A program made the translations under genes and the position numbers. Under the pieces are notes generated by a model. The model made no database searches and had not been told where the DNA came from. It saw only the letters and a program-made list of their open reading frames with translations. Below, in pieces: positions 1 through 10,559 of a DNA stretch of 64,000 nt. Numbering within the stretch: position 1 is the stretch's first letter; each line of letters begins with the position of its first letter. Source of the DNA: Gliomastix tumulicola (Eukaryota > Ascomycota > Sordariomycetes > Hypocreales > Bionectriaceae). Where the stretch lies: positions 1,302,001 to 1,366,000 of the forward strand of contig BCHX01000004.1 of the NCBI GenBank assembly GCA_001599755.1, read 5' to 3'.

Positions 1-176
1 TGGAACCGGGCCGGCATTGAAATGATGGCCCTGCATGTAGCGCCTTGCTTGTTATGGGCCTCGATGTGGGACAAGTAAGACTCGACGATTTGAAGACTGG
101 TGAGCTTGCCCGTTTCCAAGTGCTGCCGAAGCTCATCGGCCGTGGCGGTAAGTACACTGAACAACAGCGGAGACAT
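1..176 (-). CDS. Amidase signature family protein, N-terminal part (cut by window edge)
   Basis: On the minus strand an uninterrupted frame runs from an ATG at 176 to the window edge (58 codons plus 2 bases). It contains TATADELRQHLETGKLTS, then QIVESYLSHIEAHN, then CRAIISM. This order (a helix with 'ADELRQHLETGKLTS', 'VESYLSHIEAHN', then 'RAIIS') is the start of fungal amidase-signature hydrolases, which cleave amide bonds with a Ser-cisSer-Lys triad. The triad would lie outside the window, so catalytic competence cannot be judged. I chose the ATG at 176 because it is the only one in frame near the start of family similarity. A purine-rich tandem array lies directly upstream. The frame shows no stop or RIP-like damage. 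Confidence 0.72.
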   Translation of the reverse strand, partial: MSPLLFSVLTATADELRQHLETGKLTSLQIVESYLSHIEAHNKQGATCRAIISMPARF

Positions 177-212
177 TTCAATGGCCCCGTTGTGACCGAT
201 ATAAGACGGAAG

Positions 213-700
213 GAAGAAAGGATGAGGGGAAGATGAAGACGACAGGCTAAGCGGAAGACGAGAGGAAGACGGTTGGCGAAGACGACAGGCTGAGCGGAAG
301 ACGAAGATGAAGGCGAGAGGAAGAGGAAGACGAAGAGGAAGACGAGAGGAAGACGGTTGGCTAAGCGGAAGACGAGAGGAAGACGGTTGGCGAAGAGGAA
401 GACGGTTGGCGAAGAGGAAGACGGTTGGCGAAGAGGAAGACGAGAGGAAGACGGTTGGTGAAGACGAGAGGAAGACAGTTGGCTAAGCGGAAGACGAGAG
501 GAAGACGGTAGGCGAAGACGAGAGGAAGACGGTAGGCGAAGACGACAGGCTAAGCGGAAGATGAAGATGAAGACGGTTGGTGAAGACGACAGGCTGAGCG
601 GAAGACGAAGAGGAAGATGAGAGGAAGACGGTTGGCGAAGACGAGAGGAAGACGAGAGGATGAACAGAAGATGAAGATGAAGACGTGAGATAGACGAGGC
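213..700. repeat. Purine-rich degenerate minisatellite (GAAGACGAGAGGAAGACGG-like units)
   Basis: The plus strand is almost pure purine, built from irregular repeats of GAAGACGAGAGGAAGACGG interspersed with TTGGCGAAGA, TTGGCTAAGCGGAAGACG and GACAGGCTGAGCGGAAGA. Units vary from about 18 to 30 bases and are shuffled. The ORFs through it (Ser/Phe/Val-rich on minus) are by-products of the repeat and have no gene-like features. The array lies immediately upstream of the amidase start and downstream of the carboxypeptidase gene, so it may sit in the amidase promoter. The rest of the 177-1,075 gap shows nothing else I can name. Confidence 0.85.
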
Positions 701-1075
701 GGAGAAAGGATGGAAAGCGCAAGGAAGGAAGCCACGAGGAAGGTACCTCGGCTTGGGGAGGATTTTACAACCCCCGCCCGATTACCCCGTTTGTTACATG
801 TCGCTCCAGCGTGGGCAGGAGTGCCGGGCGCTCCTGCAGTGTATTCCTGTCACAAGCACCCGTCTGTCTCTCAATTTTGACGCCGCTCTTAATCTTCGTA
901 CGAACAGGGTAAAACATTCCAAGGATTCTTGATCCTTTCTTCACATGGCATGGTGGATATTCTTCATTGCTGGAAATAGAGTGACTGACGTCGACGCCGA
1001 AGCGAAGGGCATTCATTATCTTGAACACAACGAACGTCGTAATGCTACCGAGTCGCTTCAAGGCCCCTGAGCTCT

Positions 1076-2732
1076 TTAAGCGACCCTAAAGATAGGATAT
1101 TCATCCCCCTTGGACAGCGGTATGATGTTGAAAGTGGCAAAGGAGTCGATGCCCTCGGGCTCTAGCGCCGTAAAGAGGAGTGCTGCGTTCTTCTGCCGTG
1201 TGCTCACACGGAAGCTGTGAGCAGGAAGCTCGACGTGCTTCACCGTGGTATTGGTTGTGACCGTGTTACGAATCGCACCCTCGTAGTACTCAGTCGCCAG
1301 CTCGGCGGTCTCCACGGTGAGAATCTCAACATCGCCTTTGAACGGCGCATTCAGCTCTTCAATCTCTAGCCCGAGCCACGCCAAACGAGCTGCAACGTCT
1401 GCCCATGCGGCCGGGATGATATACGCCTCAGGGCGCGAGCGGGTGAGCTCGATCTTGGTTGGGCTGGCGGACCTATACTTGACTGCGCGACTACCGATGG
1501 AGTCGTCCGTTAGGTCTATGAGGGTGACGTTGCCAGGTAGCTCCAGAGGCGAATCTGTAACGACGATGTCGCGGTTGCCCGAGATGGTCTCCCGAATGCC
1601 TTCCTCCACGACAGTTAGAACATCCTCCGCATGCTCCCAAGCGGTGTTCAAAAGAGAAAAGATTGTCAGCAGCCCTGTCGAAACGCGGCGTTGAAAGTGC
1701 TGATCCGTGAGCTGGATGCCTCGCGTCTCCGACAGAAATGAAATTGCCTGCGTCAGGCCTACGTTGTTCCTGCCAATCTTTGCATCCGAGCCCGCCTCCG
1801 TGAAAACAGGCTCGTATTCGAGAGATGTATTTCCAGTACTGGTAACGTAACTCCCTGTTGTAATGTTGTGCTTGGCTAGATCCGATCTGAGGCGTGGCGA
1901 GAACAGCAGCTCGGACATGTTGCGGATGGCAGGGTGGATGTTATGATTTCGGCCGGGAGCGAACAGGGAGTCGGCGCCCATGTGCCAACGCCCGTAGGAT
2001 CGAGTGGCGGTATACTCGTGAATATCCAACGCTAGGTGTGGCAGGAACTTGTTCAACTCCCGCTTGATATCCCGAGTCTGCTGGCGAAAGAGCTTCATGT
2101 GATCTCGGTTCGGATCGAAGTTGGTCGCAAACGTGTCTTGGAGGTAGAATACGCCGTCTGGGTTATAGCGTGGCACTACGATAATCTCAAGACGGTCAAG
2201 AAGCGACAATGCGAGAGTTTCGTTGTGGTCAAGGGCGCCGAGGAAGGCCATGACAGCCTGGTCGCCTCCCGGCTCATCGCCGTGGGCGGCGCCTTGCAGC
2301 CAAACGCGGACTTTTTCTCTCGTTGATTGCTCACTCTCTGATGAGAGACGCACATATGGTATCTTTCGGTGCTCTTCTGTTGTGAAACAGAAATGCTGGT
2401 ATGTCATCCACAAGTTCTTGCTTGCAAGGGACTCCAGAAACTCAACTAGGGAAGCAGGTTAGCTCAGTTTCCGCGACTCGTTGCATCCCTGTTAACATAC
2501 ACAGAACCGTCTCATTCGTCGGACCTGTCTTTCCTAGGTAAAAAGATTCAGGCACTGTTTCTGGTGTTACGAATGCAGGCGAGAACAGCTCGATGTCGAC
2601 ATCAGGAAAATGCTTTGCCACAGCATCGTTGTCCCGGATAACGTCGCGGCGGTTGTAGCCGTAGGTTCTCTGGCCAGAGACTGCCGAAACAGACAGCGCG
2701 AGAGTGGCTATAACACTCAGTACTGAAGCCAT
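1076..2732 (-). CDS. Secreted M14 zinc carboxypeptidase
   Basis: Two exons, 2501-2732 and 1076-2445, are joined across a 55-nt intron (2446-2500) with donor GTATGT, a GCTAAC branch site and acceptor CCTAG. The 533-residue product starts with a signal peptide (about residues 1-20, ending VSAVSG). Zinc ligands are visible as HGDEPGG (His132, Glu135) and DIHEY (His220). PRYNPDG and NRD (about 190-192) match the M14 substrate-binding core, and Glu317 in SETRG is the likely catalytic glutamate. Several Asn-X-Ser/Thr sites fit a secreted glycoprotein. It should trim C-terminal residues from peptides outside the cell or in the vacuole. The exon boundary restores a continuous frame (TVLFEFLESLASKN), which supports the model. 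A TATA box lies about 70 bp upstream. Substrate preference is not predictable. Confidence 0.92.
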
Positions 2733-2800
2733 GGCTCATGTAAGAGATACCTTGAAACACACATCACAGGCAGCTCTCGTGTTTCGAGGTCACGACCCCT

Positions 2801-2808
2801 CTTTTATA
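2801..2808 (-). promoter_or_regulatory. TATA box of the M14 carboxypeptidase gene
   Basis: On the minus strand this reads TATAAAAG, 69 bp upstream of the ATG at 2732. This is a normal spacing for a fungal core promoter. Confidence 0.55.
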
Positions 2809-4734
2809 CTATTAACGGATGTGAATTTGAGGCTGTCACACTCTCCACAGTAGTCGGTCAAACGTCCGGCTTTCCAACCGAAACTGCGATGTCTAGACGC
2901 CCGAGACGCCACACGACCCATACTGAATCCACTGAACAGGGATTTCGCTTGCAATATTCGGTGGTTGACCGAGATTGTCATAAAGCTCCCCCACAAAAGG
3001 ATGCATTTCCCCGCGATATTTCTCGGCATGTACGACACGTTCGGCGAAAGATGCCGGGCCAAGGTTGTCATTCTAGCTTCCATGTTGTGCGTATCCCAGG
3101 ATCTCGGGAGGGATTAAGCAACGACATCATTGTTGTGTCTATGAGAACGGCTCCCGGGACATTCTAATTAGTAGGAAGGAAATGGCGTTATCAGTAGTCA
3201 ACTGGGCCTACGACTGAGGGGCTTCCTCCTCAGACTGTTAGTCAGCTGGTTGATTTGAAGCGCATGGCAGGAGCAAGAAGGAATCATGGTGATACCCAAG
3301 GACTTAAGAGAGAGAGGTGAAGGCGGTGCAGGCTTTCTTTGAGCCCGGCCTTAGCCTCCGACAATAGGATTGGAAGCCATGAGCTCCCTCAGCGGAGACG
3401 CGGTACTCTGACTCGTAATCCAAAACCACATATCAACAGACTGATTGTGTGCTTTATCGTTAATCGAATATATTGCTAGCTAAGGACAAAAGAAATCCCA
3501 TCGTACTTGTTGGTACGGGGCAGCCAATTGCTGTTGAAAAATATGACAGCCAGTCGGACATATAACAGTCCTCCCAGCCCCAATGAGCAACTACAAAGGA
3601 CAATGTAAGAAAAAGAGTGAAGGAAGTAGCTCGACTTGAAGGCGACCAAAGAAATTGACGGAAACGAATGAACGGGCAGCTACCACGCTGCTTCCCACTT
3701 CGTGACTACTGTCCACAAGTTCCCAGACGATTCCCGGGCTGCAACTTGAGGAGCCTGTGATGTTTTGTTAGTAAATAAGTATGTTCGTATCGTAATTGTT
3801 TCACACAGTCCTGGTTCTGAGTGCTAACGCTGAATATGGGGGATACGAACCATTATGGTAAGTAAAGACCAAAAGCTAACAGAAGGGGCATTCTTGCTTG
3901 CTCGAGATAGGGATGCCGCATTTGGGGCAACGGACAATTTCGGCAGGCATATTGAGACTGTGATGTCTGGTTGTGACAAGGCTGGTGTATTATCCGGATT
4001 GTGGTATTGCCTATGGTGAGGGTGGTCGATGCTGAAGTTTGTTGATGAAGGATGATGGAATGAGAGCAGCGAGGGTAGTTAGAAAGACCCCTTCTTATAT
4101 TGTTCGTTGCCTCCATTGCCGAAACGAAACAAGAGCAAAAAGAAATATCTCGTGATAGGTACTCTGCTTTCAAACACCTCATGTGTACGAATTATTTCGC
4201 CTGGTCCCGGCCAGGCACAACGACCGCGTCTGTAGCTGCGGCCGACGTAGACATTACGCGAGCAATCTCCGTCGAGATCAAAGACGAGGCCACTTCGCAA
4301 TATCATCGGACGAGGCTATGCTTGGGGCATACACCCCCTATTTGTTACATTTTGGTTGGATTTAGGTGCAGTTGATAACGCCCAGGCTATTCAAAGGACG
4401 AGAGACGCGGCCTCGAGGTAAACACTTAGTCGATCCACGTGTAGCTGGAGCCACCTGACGGGCCATCTAGCTCGGATTACTTACCTGCGCTACCCACTAC
4501 CTACTGCCATTTTACTGCCTAGTCTGCCATGAGTCATCTACGAACCTGTTGGTTGGATTTGGTGTCCAAGTGGAGCGGATGTGGTCAGGCAGACTAAAGG
4601 GCAGACTTGTGATCCACCCCAAAAGAAGAGAATACAACCTCACTTCGCCACCTTCACGCGCGCGTATTCGCTCGGTCATTCTCTCCCACATTCGAGTTAC
4701 TGCTACTGGTTCATTGCGTCTGATCCTGCGCAAT
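2809..4734. other. Intergenic region between divergent genes
   Basis: About 1.9 kb separates the carboxypeptidase (minus) and the kinase-fold gene (plus). ORFs of up to about 110 codons occur on both strands, but none has a recognisable motif, signal peptide or supported splice structure. I see no tRNA, terminator or transposon ends here. Confidence 0.5.
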
Positions 4735-5515
4735 ATGGCACCTTTTACTCCCCAGGAGCTTAACGCACGCCGCGAAGAGCACTGTTTCATGATTTCTCAC
4801 GAGAAAAAATACTTTCGAGTGGGAGACACCTTCATCAAGCGCAGCCTCCGACCTACTGAGTGGATGAAATCCAGAGGATATATGCATGTTCCTCTCTTCT
4901 GCACTGAGAGAGTTTTGAACGAAGGCGCTTGCATCCAGTTCTTGGCAGAGAATACCGACATTCCGCTGCCCAAGTTGTATGCGTGTTTTGAGGATGACAG
5001 CGCCGCCTATCTGATTGTCGAGAACGTCGAAGGGGTGGGAATGAGGCAATTGGACGATGAGAAGAGAAAAATAGTGGCGGCAGAGCTGGAGACGCATATC
5101 CGCACATATCAGAGCTTGAAATCCGATACGTGGGGAGGGCCAGGGGGTGTGGTAAGTGCCATTCCTGCACTCCAAGTTCGAAGCCAGGCTGACGGTTACC
5201 TGTGAATGATGAACGCAGGTCCTTCCGCCAATGCGCATCCTGGAAAAGTCGAACGGTAGACCCTGGCGCATGCGCCGCCGACCACAAGCCGACCTCGTGT
5301 TCTCTCACAATGACCTCAACGTGGACAACGTGATTGTCGATCCCGATACCCTGAAGATCAAGGCGATAATCGACTGGGAGTACGCGGGGTTCTACCCTCC
5401 TGGCTTTGATCGACCTTTCTATCAAAGAATAGGAGGCTCTGTCGCGTTGGAGGGCGAGGTTGACGACGTTGAGGCGTTAACCAGGGCCATTGATCAGGAT
5501 AGAGAAGGGCGATGA
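4735..5515 (+). CDS. Aminoglycoside phosphotransferase (APH)/kinase-fold protein
   Basis: Two exons, 4735-5151 and 5219-5515, are joined across a 67-nt intron with donor GTAAGT and acceptor CGCAG, in phase 0. The product has 237 residues. The motif SHNDLNVDN (His169, Asp171, Asn176) is the catalytic loop of the APH/choline-kinase superfamily, and IDWEYAGFYP (Asp191) supplies the metal-binding aspartate. The N-lobe is short, with PLPKLYACFEDD and AYLIVENVEG as the hinge region. In fungi these proteins form a large family of mostly unknown small-molecule kinases, so drug resistance should not be assumed. I chose the ATG at 4735 over one 62 codons upstream because MAPFTPQELNARR begins the conserved part and has an A at -3. 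The upstream extension is basic, low-quality sequence. Confidence 0.85.
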
Positions 5516-5947
5516 TTAGTAACGCGCGCGAACTACAGTCTCAGAGGATGACTAACTCATCCAGCTACCATTAATTAGACGATACGCATTGGGGTTCAGG
5601 CGGTTGCAAGCCCTTCAGTTGCCTCGATCCATGCGGTTTCCATCCAAAGTCTATAAATAGAGTCCAATTCTGCTCATCAAGAGGTCATATCAATGAGTGC
5701 GGGCTGAGTTCTTAAAGAATGGCTCGCATTAGATGAAGACCCATGTAAGGCAATCCAAGGCAATCCTGGATAAAAGCACCTGGTCCAATGATCCCGGCAC
5801 GTCGGTCCCAAGATAACCCACCATCTGACAGGATTAAATGCACTCTTGTGATATATGTACAGAGATAAGTTACGTGTCTGCCCAAATAATGGGTACACCA
5901 TTCTCCCCTGTCCATAGCGACTTCATCAAGTTTGATCATCCCTTTCT
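5516..5947. other. Intergenic region with a possible TATA box
   Basis: This is the spacer between the kinase-fold gene and the membrane-protein fragment. TATAAATA occurs at 5652-5659 on the plus strand, about 290 bp before the next ATG, a little far for a core promoter. No other feature is visible. Confidence 0.4.
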
Positions 5948-7364
5948 ATGGCATCTGTCGCCTTTTCAGCATCCAGCAAGCTACAATGGACCAACCGCCG
6001 AGCTCAGGCGAGCAATTTTCTTCAGACAGTACTCAATACGATTAAGCAAGGAAGTTTCAGAGCATCACGGAAATTTCTCGCGTCGGCGGGATGGCTTCGA
6101 GATAAGATCGCAATATTCTGCCTCTGGGTTCAGCACCATTTTCTGGCTTGGTGGCTAGGCGCGCCCAACGAACAGCCAAAGGAGATCTTACCGAAACCCT
6201 CCGCGGCACGCATAATCAGAAAGATCATCGTGCATTTCCCACCGATAGCAGCGGCTACGGTCGCTTTGGCGATCAACTACTACGGCGCCTTCGTCGGCAA
6301 TGAACTGGTCGGGTATAACAGCGGCTGGTGGCAGGATTTCTACAAGCTCTGCCTGCAGGTTGTCGCCAAGGTCCACGTAAGCTGGCATTATCTGCATGCT
6401 GAACCTCGGGAGCGGGTGGTGCTGAATGGCCATGAAACCTTTAGGAGCTCTGCATCGTGGCTACCATCATCATGGATGTCGTCCGGTATCATCTCCTCGC
6501 GGGCTTGGATGGGCTGCCGTTGGGTCTTTTGACAGCCAAGACACAGTTCATCGACGTGCTCTATCTCCTCTCGCCAGATTCTCGGCATGGGATTTGGGGC
6601 ATTAACCGGCTTCAAACGATTCACAGTTGGCCTGCTCATCTTGACATCGAGCGCGATTTCGCTTCTCGCGGGTCCGGCATCGGCGCTGCTCCTCATCCCC
6701 AAGACATACAACGAGGAATGGGGTGCGGGAGGCGCACAATTCCAGCTGCTTGGAACCGGGGAGACCTTGTGGCCGTCCCAGCTTGACGCGCTGTCTATTG
6801 GCGGGGAGCACTGCCAAGTTCCCGACGACCGTTCGAACTTCGCGCTGCAGCAACATCCGAAGACGACGAGCTGTGTCTGGGCCGGATACGAGTCATTGGC
6901 TCAGTTTTGGAGGTCCTCTCAGCTGAACAAGCACCTGGCCTGGATATCTATGCAGGGCAGCATGACGCGTAGGATGATCAACGTGCTGTACAGGAACCGC
7001 TCTGGGGCCGCCATCAGTCCACCGTTGGCTCCGTGTCTGTTCTCTGACCTTTTGGGGGGCTTGTGGCGATCAGCGGCGTACCACGCACCCAGCGCACCCA
7101 GCGCACAGCCGGGACGGGTGTCAAAGGCGCAGAACTTCAAATACCGCCGGAGAAACGGCACGAAGGTGACTATTGAAAGTGAGATACCCGTGGTATGGAC
7201 CTGTGCCTTGCGAACGTATCAGTGTCGTACGCGAACCTTTCTGACCAGGTAAGACCAAGGTCTAGCTCGATAGAGATGCCTATCAACTTCTTAGCTTGTT
7301 GTCCATCCCGAAATTTGCTCCCTGCCAAGGTTCCGGCGAAGTGAATATACATAAGGTCGCCTAA
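5948..7364 (+). pseudogene. N-terminal part of a fungal multi-pass membrane protein, frameshifted and truncated
   Basis: Exon 1 is 5948-6376. A 68-nt intron (GTAAGC to TTTAG, 6377-6444) joins it in frame to ELCIVATIIMDVVRYHLL. Hydrophobic segments are seen near HFPPIAAATVALAINYYGAF, then VATIIMDVVRYHLLAG, then FTVGLLILTSSAISLLAGP. After this comes the landmark PASALLLIP and an extracellular-like loop with CVWAGYESLAQF. Between about 6575 and 6600 the reading frame must shift by one base to pass from LLSPDSRHGIWG into GALTGFKRF, and no intron fits there. A last possible exon (7295-7364, after a GTAAGA/TTAG intron) ends at TAA. I recognise the architecture as a poorly characterised fungal membrane-protein family that normally continues with a long loop and a C-terminal membrane helix. 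That part is absent here but resembles 53,519-54,615. A sequencing error rather than a true mutation remains possible. Confidence 0.65.
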
Positions 7365-8171
7365 GTCTACCTTTTCAATAATTCTTCCCAGGGAATCTTT
7401 AATATCCTTTATCGTTAGCTAGTCTTATTAGTTACCTGATGGAGGAGGGCGACCTATTGAAGCTTTAGGAATAGATGACAGGCCGTAAGACGATTTTAAA
7501 GTGAGGATTACAACGTCAGGGGGGCTAGGGTAGCCTTTGAGGAAAGCCTGTACACTCTCCACATCCCGCATAGGACCTTAAAGGCAGTTATTACTCCTGT
7601 AGGCATGAACGACAAAGGCCAGATTCGTTCACCTATGACACAGGAATCACCGCATGTGCTTCATTCCACGTTTCAGTGAGGCAACTTGCGCAATCCAACC
7701 CCTCCTCTAGCCTCGTCACATCACATTGCTGCTCCTCAATTAAACCAGGAAGCGTCTCTCTATCAGCTTCTCAACATCGCCGAGATGTTGAGGCTGCTTG
7801 GGCGGGGCCGACGAGCCCAACCCGCTGCTCATCTTGAAGGGCGCTTGCCATGAAGCAAGACAACAGGAGTGACAGAATATCTTAGTTGGTGGAATGAAAT
7901 GAGTATTCAAAGAACAGGAGACGATTACGAGATGAAAACACAAGAAAAGGACGCGGAAGGCAGATTAATTTGCGAATGGGGACGGGCGCGAGCGCATAAA
8001 TCGGGCAATTGTGGCTTAGCTGCATACATGGTTGCCTCGCCACGTAGACAAATGGTTCGCACTCTTGACGAGCCTATCAACAGTCGATGTGCTGTCTCCA
8101 CAGAGGGTAGAGCGATGATAAAATCAGCCGTACGTCCTCTGAAATCAGCCTAGCAATTTCTCTCTGAAATC
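7365..8171. other. Intergenic stretch, left part AT-shifted
   Basis: The first 100-150 bases are richer in TA, and a frame continuing from the preceding fragment meets stop codons, consistent with decay or mild RIP leakage. The remainder has ordinary base composition. No supported gene or RNA was found. Confidence 0.4.
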
Positions 8172-8179
8172 TATAAGAG
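8172..8179 (+). promoter_or_regulatory. TATA box of the HET-domain gene
   Basis: TATAAGAG lies 104 bp upstream of the ATG at 8276. An in-frame start at 8201 would leave only about 20 bp of leader, so this site favours the later start. Confidence 0.4.
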
Positions 8180-8275
8180 ACTCTGCAGTGGCCCTTTCCC
8201 ATGCTCCTACTTGACTTTGCCCGTGCATTTTCATTTTCCATCCCCACAGCACTGCTAATTGTCAAGGTAGCAGCC

Positions 8276-9952
8276 ATGAGGCTCATTAACTGTCATTCGC
8301 GCTCACTACATTCCGTTGAGAGGTCCCAGGCGCCCCCCTACGCGGTCTTATCCCACACATGGACGGACGATGAGGTCCTCTTTGAGGACATGCAAAACTC
8401 ATGGAATCGAGAAAGTAGGAAGGGATGGAGCAAGATTGAAGCAACATGCTCCAAGGCTGCCAGCCACGGCTTGAATTTTGCCTGGGTCGACACCTGCTGC
8501 ATCGATAAGAGCAGCAGCGCAGAGCTGTCAGAGAACATCAACTCCATGTTCGCCATTTATGCACAGGCCTCAGTCTGCTACTCGTATCTGGCCGATTTCA
8601 AAGCACCAGTCGGATACCAAGCGTATCCCTTCCAACCTTTACTGGATATCACCGACTGCCGCTGGTTCAAGAGAGGTTGGACTCTACAGGAGCTTATTGC
8701 ACCGTCAGAGCTATTATTCTTTGACCGGGACTGGACCTCTATTGGTAGTCGAAGTAAGCTGTGCGATCAAATTTCGTCGAGGACCAACATTCCACAAGGT
8801 GTCTTGAAAGGGCAGTCAACAACCGCAATCCGACTTCAGTTGGACTCATATTCCATCGCTATGAAAATGTCATGGGCTGCTGGTCGTGCCACGACGCGTC
8901 CTGAAGATATGGCCTACTCCCTCCTGGGGATATTCGATATCAATATGCCTATGTTGTATGGTGAGGGCCATCGCGCCTTTACTCGACTTCAGGAGGAGCT
9001 CATCAAAGAGAGCAGCGATATGTCTATCTTCGCCTGGCAAACGACGTCAAATCCTCCGGGTAGTGATTCCTCACTCATGGGCAGCAAGTACGGCAACGCA
9101 ATCAGCGGGATCCTCGCACAGCACCCGGTTTATTTCGCAAACGGTCATCAACTTCTCCGCTCGCAGTATACAGAAGCAGCGGGGGAGTTCAGCATGACCA
9201 GCAAAGGGCTCAAGATCCAGGCCGTCTTCAAAGAAATAGGTCATGGTATCTACTTCTTGCCTCTCCATTACACGTGGGCCTTACCTACAGGCGAACAGTC
9301 AACTGAAAACCACATGGTGGGAATTTGTCTCGAGAGTGGCGGGGGCGACGCATATGTACGCGTGAATCCAGCAGGGCTTCTCATGGCATGGCACGAGCAC
9401 CTTGACACCGAGCGTCGGCAAACAAGAGCTCGGTTCATCCGTGGGCAATTCTATATCGCCAAAGACGTTCGTGAAACCAGGCCCGATATGACTAGTCGGC
9501 CGAGCGGCAGCCTCAGAATCTCGACTGCACACATCGATGCGAGCATGCTGCACGTCGTGGCGAGAGAGCCTACGAGCATGTGGGACGCCGCAGGTGAGGC
9601 TTTTGTAATCAAAGGCCACGCCTATTTCACAGGCGCTATCGTGTATCAACGTATGATCTTCAAGAACAAGGCAGGGCTTGTTTGTGAGCTGTTTCTGGTC
9701 TGCGGGATAGAGCCGGGTGGTGGAGCATGGGTTTGCCTCACGAGCGCCAAGGATAATCCAACATTATACAATGCGGCCATGCTTCCAGACCTAGAAGCCA
9801 CGAAAAGACTGGCGAAGCAACTTGGCGGCGAGACTGTTTCGCCTGACGGCATGGTCGGGTTACGTGCGGATGTGAGCGTGATACTCGATCATGCGCTAGG
9901 CAGTACTAGTTATGAGGGTACTAGTTATGAGGTGACTTTGAAATACCAATGA
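8276..9952 (+). CDS. HET-domain (heterokaryon incompatibility-type) protein
   Basis: This is a single-exon gene of 558 residues. It starts MRLINCHSRSLHSVE and then has PPYAVLSHTW (residues about 20-29), the hallmark opening of the HET domain. FAWVDTCCIDKSSSAELSE, SYLADF and FKRGWTLQELIAP complete the domain. RPEDMAYSLLGIFDINMPML and EELIKESSDMSIFAW follow, as in HET proteins with the DUF8212-type extension. No NACHT/NB-ARC motif or WD repeats are present, so it is a short form. HET domains act as intracellular cell-death effectors in non-self recognition, and whether this one does is inference. I prefer 8276 to the in-frame ATG at 8201 because HET proteins start with MRLINC-like sequence and because of the TATA box at 8172. 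A perfect 15-bp tandem duplication sits near the C-terminus. The gene is intact although RIPped DNA begins 149 bp downstream. Confidence 0.9.
   Translation: MRLINCHSRSLHSVERSQAPPYAVLSHTWTDDEVLFEDMQNSWNRESRKGWSKIEATCSKAASHGLNFAWVDTCCIDKSSSAELSENINSMFAIYAQASVCYSYLADFKAPVGYQAYPFQPLLDITDCRWFKRGWTLQELIAPSELLFFDRDWTSIGSRSKLCDQISSRTNIPQGVLKGQSTTAIRLQLDSYSIAMKMSWAAGRATTRPEDMAYSLLGIFDINMPMLYGEGHRAFTRLQEELIKESSDMSIFAWQTTSNPPGSDSSLMGSKYGNAISGILAQHPVYFANGHQLLRSQYTEAAGEFSMTSKGLKIQAVFKEIGHGIYFLPLHYTWALPTGEQSTENHMVGICLESGGGDAYVRVNPAGLLMAWHEHLDTERRQTRARFIRGQFYIAKDVRETRPDMTSRPSGSLRISTAHIDASMLHVVAREPTSMWDAAGEAFVIKGHAYFTGAIVYQRMIFKNKAGLVCELFLVCGIEPGGGAWVCLTSAKDNPTLYNAAMLPDLEATKRLAKQLGGETVSPDGMVGLRADVSVILDHALGSTSYEGTSYEVTLKYQ
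9903..9932 (+). repeat. Perfect 15-bp tandem duplication in the HET gene
   Basis: GTACTAGTTATGAGG occurs twice in a row (9903-9917 and 9918-9932). It keeps the frame and duplicates five residues (TSYEG-like) just before the stop codon. Confidence 0.9.
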
Positions 9953-10101
9953 CGGCCACGATGAACGTCACAAGCTCTAGACTCTTCGATGTGAAACTAT
10001 CTTTATCAATGATATTCGGAACCATTGGACACCAGCCATTACGACCCAGCGGTTTATATCTATATTATCTTAGTGTAGCAAGACATAATTATTAGTCCCA
10101 G
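9953..10101. other. Boundary between the HET gene and the RIPped block
   Basis: Base composition drops within about 100 bases after the stop codon. CCCAG at 10097-10101 is the left copy of the E1 target-site duplication. Confidence 0.7.
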
Positions 10102-10559
10102 TGTGACGAATGAGGTGATCCGTCTGGTGTAGGGTAGTCGGATTAGGGTTCAAATAATATTATATATTCTTAGAACTCTAGGATATCTTAACTAAGCGAG
10201 GTGGTAGTTACAGCTAATAAGTTGTAAGTATTAGCAAGGCTAAGAGGAACTAGTATTAGTAAAAGATACTCTAGCTTAGTATACTTATTAGTAAAAGGTA
10301 TATTTAAGTAAAGTGCTTTATTAATAGCTAGTAAGCTATCTAATTTATCTAGGTAATAACTATAGTATATATAGTATATATTAGTTTATAATATATAGGT
10401 GGTTTACTTAGTTTACTTATATCCTAGTGAATATTATAACCTAGGTGAACTAAGGGTATAGGGTAAGTAGTTTAAGCCCTAGATTAGATTATTCTAACTC
10501 TAGTCTACCTTACTCTATAAGGCCTATAATCCTATAACTATATTAATTAGATTATAATA
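10102..10559 (-). repeat. E1 3' LTR (left copy)
   Basis: 458 bp, matching the right LTR at the same length. Over the inner end, differences from the right copy are G-to-A and C-to-T changes with the left copy mutated (for example ATTATAATA against GTTGTAACA). The first bases TGTGACGAATGAGG are barely mutated. Confidence 0.9.

Noticed and set aside
483..735. Ser-rich ORFs on minus through the purine repeat
   Set aside because: They arise from the repeat itself and shift composition with each unit.
765..1061. 98-codon minus ORF downstream of the carboxypeptidase
   Set aside because: No recognisable domain. It ends 15 bp from the carboxypeptidase stop and is probably 3' UTR or spacer.
8201..8275. 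Upstream in-frame ATG giving the HET protein a hydrophobic leader
   Set aside because: HET domains are cytoplasmic and start MRLINC-like, and the likely TATA box is only about 22 bp from 8201.
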